DNA of 6,908 nt from Candidatus Magasanikiibacteriota bacterium (lineage in GTDB: Bacteria; Patescibacteriota; Patescibacteriia; Magasanikbacterales; UBA10003), in NCBI GenBank assembly GCA_026396495.1, contig JAPLWR010000077.1, positions 1 to 6,908 of the forward strand. The letters run 5' to 3'. Under the pieces are notes generated by a model, which was not told where the DNA came from, searched no databases, and worked only from the letters and a program-made list of their open reading frames with translations. How positions within the stretch are numbered: the first letter of the stretch is position 1; each line of letters begins with the position of its first letter. Positions 3,991-6,908 of this stretch are shown piece by piece. The translations under genes were made by a program, and so were the position numbers.

Positions 3991-6908
3991 ATTGTGTTAT
4001 CCTGTTGAGAATTCTGCTTTAAACTACTTTCAGGATTTAACCCCATATCTACCCCGATAGCCGCTGTTGGTTCTGAATGATTTTGCAAGTCTATAGATTC
4101 ACTCTGTTTCTTTTCAAACCCAGGTTTTTCATACATCAAATAGTATTTGTTTCTACCCACCAAGAAAGCATACCTACCTTTTTGATCAGTTACTTGAGTT
4201 TCTAATAATTTATTATATTCCGTATCAAAAATACGCACCACAGTTCTTTCCAAAGGTTTTTTATTTTTATCATTATAAACAATACCCCAACTCTTGGGTT
4301 TGGGAGGATAAGCCAATCGCAAAAATAAAATATAGAAAACAACCTGTACAGCCAATAAAATAGCCGTTAAAATTCCTGGACTAATTATCACAAAGGCTAC
4401 TGCCAAAATCAAACTAATAATAGAAAAGGCGTGTTGCAAACGACGCACGGCTAAATGTAATAAAATTTTAGCCACGGGTTTTTCTTCACCTAATGGATCT
4501 AAAGGAATGTTAGGTGTTAAAATAGCTCCTCTTTCTTTTACTTCAATAATTTCACCATGATATAAATCTAGAAAATTTTTGTCTTCTTTTAAAGAAAAAA
4601 GGAAATCTGTAGGAAATTTGAAATTAGTTTGTTTAATATCAATTAGATACTTACCCGGTAAAGGTAAAAAAGCATACCGGCCTTCTTTATCGGTAACTTT
4701 AGACTGCACCACTCTTCCAGTAGTAGAATCCACCAAACGCACAGTTACCAAATCTAAAGGCATCTTTGTCAAAGCATTATAAACCACTCCCCAACCCTTA
4801 CGTTTTCGTCTAAATAAAATTAAAATTGGCTGGGTAAACAGGAAACGTAAATACATTAATAATTCAGAAGCACCAACAGCAGCTGTGGCAGAGACAGCAG
4901 CGGCACCAGCTATAATAGGCGCGGCTACATCCCTAGTAGTTTGTTTAACTACCGGATCAGTCACAAATTTGCCTACTTCTTTTTGAACGATTTTAGAAAC
5001 ATAGACACTCTTTTCTCCTAAATTTTTAGTAACATTTACAATATTTGTTCCTAAAGAAGCATTAAGGTCAATAATATCTTCTATTTTAGGTGGCACAGCC
5101 AAAAACTCCAAGGAGTTATTTATTACCACGCCATTAGAATTAAAGTAGTTTGTCTCCAATGTTCTATAACCTGTTTTTTCTAGGCGTATTATATATTTAC
5201 CTACTGGCACTACAAAACCAAAACCCCCATCAGTATTGGTAATTTGAGGATTTTGCTGTCCATAGGCTTCAGCTGGCCATAAAGTAGAGTTAGTTATTAA
5301 AGAAACAGTAACACCTTCAACTGGAACTTTATTTTCATCTTTTTTCTCATAAACCCTCCCCCAATTTAAAACATCCAAAGTCCAACTAACTTTAGTGGTT
5401 TCTAAATCTTGAAAAGAAAAGAGTATCTCAATAGGGTAGGAGTTAGGCACTACTGGAACATTAACATCTGTTACCCAAGAATTATCAGCAGAAACAAATC
5501 TAAAAAGATAAAAATCACCATTTAATTTTAAAGTGATTGTATTTACTGCCTTGGGCAATAAACCTCCAGAAAATTTTATCCCCAAATCAAACTGTGGTAA
5601 CAAATTCATTACTGTTTCCGCAGGTACACTAATTTTTCCCTTAGAGGTGGTAAAGAAAAAATCAGTTAATTTAAAAACTGTTTCACCTCCTCCTCCTGGA
5701 GGTGGCGGCGGAGGGGGAGGTGGAGTTTCTCCAGTATAGGGTGTAGCACTAATAATTGCTCCACTGGCAAAATTGTTAGATGTATCGTAAGAAAAAACAG
5801 AATAATAATACAAAACTCCATTAGTTAAACCTGTGTCCTCTTTCGTAATATTACTACCTTGATAAACAAAAATTCCGTCAGCTGGTGTGGCTGGAAAATT
5901 AGTAGTACTCCGCCTAATCATTACTCCATTAAAATCACTATCGGCTGGATTCTGCCAAGATAAATTTATTTTTTTATCTCCCGCCACAGCTGCTAAATCA
6001 ATAACATTAGCAGGTGGAGTCACATCTGACCCGGTGGTAAACTCCCTCATTTCACTACTTGCGGGATTACCATTTGTATCAGTTGAATAAACAACATAAT
6101 AATATTTAGTAGCTGACGTCAATGGACTGATGACCACACTATGACTAGTTACTTGGCTGCTACTGGTTTTTAAAGAACCTAAACCAGTTGTGGTCCCATA
6201 AGCCACTTGAGAATTGGCATTTTCATTTGTAGTCCAGGTAATTGTGGCGGAAATAATCTGAGCATTTACATTAATATTACTAATTACTGGTGGCACATTA
6301 TCACCTGTAGTAAAAGTTTGATCTGCTGAAGAACTTTCATTGTGACTAGCATCAGCTGATTTTACTTTAAAATGATATAAAGTTTCTGGTTGCAACCCAG
6401 TTATAGGAATAACATGTGATGTTTCTAAAATATTACTGCCAACAGAACCTAATTCATAACTTGTAGTTAATCCATACGACACTGTGGAAGTGGCTACCTC
6501 ATTGGTAAGCCAAGTTACTGTACCTCCCTCTCCAGTAATATGAATGACATTAATATTATCAATAACTGGTGGAGTAATATCGCCAGTTGGAATTATAAAA
6601 GTTTGGTCATTAGACGTGGCTTCATTAAAACTTGCGTCAGCAGATTTTACCTTGAAATGATAAGTAACATCGGCTGATAAACCAGATAAATCTAAACTAT
6701 GCGAAATAGTAAAAATCTGGCTAGAAACAGGGGTTGAAGCATAAGAAGTGGTGAGACCATAAATTACTGTGGAAGTAGCACTTTCATTTGTTGTCCAAGT
6801 AATCCTTACTGAAGAGGCGGATAAAATTTCATAATTAATATTAGAAATATCTGGAGCTGTAGTATCTGGTTGAGAGGTTGAAAGGGTTGATGAAGAAGCA
6901 ATATTAGA
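3981..6908 (-). CDS. Partial Fn3-repeat, multi-pass membrane surface protein with three carboxypeptidase-regulatory/CnaB-like modules (5' end outside window)
   Basis: The frame is open to the right edge, so 975 C-terminal residues are visible and the true start is missing; the GTG at 6482 lies inside an Fn3 domain and is not a start. Visible residues: four Fn3 domains (about 16-108, 110-202, 203-293, 294-394), each of the first three with a TxTW or similar core and a YGxTT loop; Pro9-Gly4 linker (396-408); beta-rich region (409-513); first WG-x-VY module (515-587); charged linker; hydrophobic stretch about 661-699 followed by RRKRK; second module (705-767, motif TDKEGRYAF); hydrophobic hairpin about 827-866 with an SPG turn; third module (873-932, motif TDQKGRYAF); polar Gln/Ser-rich tail. 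By the positive-inside rule the Fn3 part is outside and modules 2 and 3 are cytoplasmic. No cysteine is visible. A 47-nt gap separates it from the next gene. The function is unknown; an envelope adhesin or scaffold is likely. Confidence 0.93.
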   Translation of the reverse strand, partial: SNIASSSTLSTSQPDTTAPDISNINYEILSASSVRITWTTNESATSTVIYGLTTSYASTPVSSQIFTISHSLDLSGLSADVTYHFKVKSADASFNEATSNDQTFIIPTGDITPPVIDNINVIHITGEGGTVTWLTNEVATSTVSYGLTTSYELGSVGSNILETSHVIPITGLQPETLYHFKVKSADASHNESSSADQTFTTGDNVPPVISNINVNAQIISATITWTTNENANSQVAYGTTTGLGSLKTSSSQVTSHSVVISPLTSATKYYYVVYSTDTNGNPASSEMREFTTGSDVTPPANVIDLAAVAGDKKINLSWQNPADSDFNGVMIRRSTTNFPATPADGIFVYQGSNITKEDTGLTNGVLYYYSVFSYDTSNNFASGAIISATPYTGETPPPPPPPPPGGGGETVFKLTDFFFTTSKGKISVPAETVMNLLPQFDLGIKFSGGLLPKAVNTITLKLNGDFYLFRFVSADNSWVTDVNVPVVPNSYPIEILFSFQDLETTKVSWTLDVLNWGRVYEKKDENKVPVEGVTVSLITNSTLWPAEAYGQQNPQITNTDGGFGFVVPVGKYIIRLEKTGYRTLETNYFNSNGVVINNSLEFLAVPPKIEDIIDLNASLGTNIVNVTKNLGEKSVYVSKIVQKEVGKFVTDPVVKQTTRDVAAPIIAGAAAVSATAAVGASELLMYLRFLFTQPILILFRRKRKGWGVVYNALTKMPLDLVTVRLVDSTTGRVVQSKVTDKEGRYAFLPLPGKYLIDIKQTNFKFPTDFLFSLKEDKNFLDLYHGEIIEVKERGAILTPNIPLDPLGEEKPVAKILLHLAVRRLQHAFSIISLILAVAFVIISPGILTAILLAVQVVFYILFLRLAYPPKPKSWGIVYNDKNKKPLERTVVRIFDTEYNKLLETQVTDQKGRYAFLVGRNKYYLMYEKPGFEKKQSESIDLQNHSEPTAAIGVDMGLNPESSLKQNSQQDNTIKS
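4113..5366 (-). repeat. Three diverged WG-x-VY regulatory-like modules, interleaved with membrane helices
   Basis: Three homologous protein modules are spaced along the C-terminal half: 5366-5148 (NWGRVYEKKDENKVPVEG), 4796-4608 (GWGVVYNALTKMPLD) and 4292-4113 (SWGIVYNDKNKKPLER). Each then has a V-V-hydrophobic strand, a T-N/D-x-x-G-x-Y/F-x-F turn and a G/N-K-Y strand, the usual signature of carboxypeptidase regulatory-like / CnaB-type beta sandwiches. A hydrophobic segment lies between modules 1 and 2 (about 4928-4812) and a hairpin between modules 2 and 3 (about 4430-4311). The span includes these non-repeat insertions. Confidence 0.75.
5685..5723 (-). other. Pro9-Gly4 linker coding segment
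   Basis: Nine consecutive proline codons (six different spellings in runs: CCA, CCT, CCC, CCG mixed) are followed by four glycine codons. This separates the Fn3 string from the beta-rich and membrane part. Mixed codon use argues against simple triplet slippage as the recent source. Because CCN and GGN codons complement each other, the mRNA can fold: CACCTCC and GGAGGTG arms lie at 5698-5704 and 5684-5690 with a 7-nt loop. Nine prolines would be expected to need elongation factor P for smooth translation. Confidence 0.85.
5727..6863 (-). repeat. Four tandem fibronectin type III modules inside the membrane protein
   Basis: Four units of about 91-101 codons follow one another. Units 1 and 2 (6863-6585 and 6581-6303) are closest: both hold an ATSTV-YGLTTSY segment, YHFKVKSADAS followed by NE, and a terminal DQTF. 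Unit 3 (6302-6030) keeps the TWTTNE core and YGTTT but diverges later. Unit 4 (6029-5727) is a different Fn3 type, with LSWQNPADSDF and YYYSVFSYD. Each unit opens with a TPP/VPP/TAP hinge. In this family such strings act as extracellular spacers or protein-binding arms. More copies may lie beyond the right edge. Confidence 0.85.

Noticed and set aside
3623..4060. Plus-strand open frame of 145 codons across the intergenic gap
   Set aside because: It is antisense to the ends of two clearly real genes, and its middle is a Lys/Ile-rich translation of AT-rich DNA.
4579..6090. Plus-strand open frames at 4579-4782, 5533-5739 and 5887-6090
   Set aside because: All are antisense to conserved modules of the membrane protein; the poly-Gly in the second is just the complement of the proline run.
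6480..6482. GTG as a translation start of the membrane protein
   Set aside because: The same frame continues upstream to the window edge through well-formed Fn3 sequence, so this is an internal valine codon.

Overview
The window looks like part of an AT-rich bacterial genome carrying a cluster of very large cell-surface proteins, all on the minus strand. The style suggests a Candidate Phyla Radiation (Patescibacteria/Parcubacteria-like) organism: Fn3-rich exported proteins, Pro-Gly linkers, carboxypeptidase-regulatory-like modules next to membrane helices, almost no cysteine and no clear Shine-Dalgarno sequence. That placement is inferred from protein style only; the window holds no rRNA or housekeeping gene to test it.

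Layout in the direction of transcription (right to left): (1) 6908-3981 is the 3' part of a gene whose start lies beyond the right edge. It encodes four Fn3 domains, a Pro9-Gly4 linker, a beta-rich region, and three related 'WG-x-VY' carboxypeptidase-regulatory/CnaB-like modules interleaved with one transmembrane segment and one transmembrane hairpin. (2) 3980-3934 is a 47-nt AT-rich gap with a perfect extended -10 (TGTTATAAT) flanked by an 11-bp direct repeat. (3) 3933-66 is a second exported protein gene: membrane signal/anchor, carbohydrate-binding-like module, degenerate Asp-box propeller, two Fn3 domains, Calx-beta-like domain, Ig-like domain, Pro-rich linker and a duplicated ~94-residue C-terminal domain. 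It is broken by a reading-frame disruption near 1458 and so appears as two overlapping open frames (3933-1348 and 1445-66). (4) 65-1 holds a strong 12-bp hairpin terminator whose better T-tract lies on the plus strand.

The two proteins probably act at the cell envelope. The upstream one is anchored in the membrane with Fn3 domains outside and apparently two regulatory-like modules inside. The downstream one is exported and carries ligand-binding-type modules. A joint role in adhesion or surface-polymer binding is a reasonable guess, not demonstrated. Neither gene has a recognisable name. No RNA gene, mobile element or CRISPR array was seen, and the plus-strand open frames look like shadows of the minus-strand genes.
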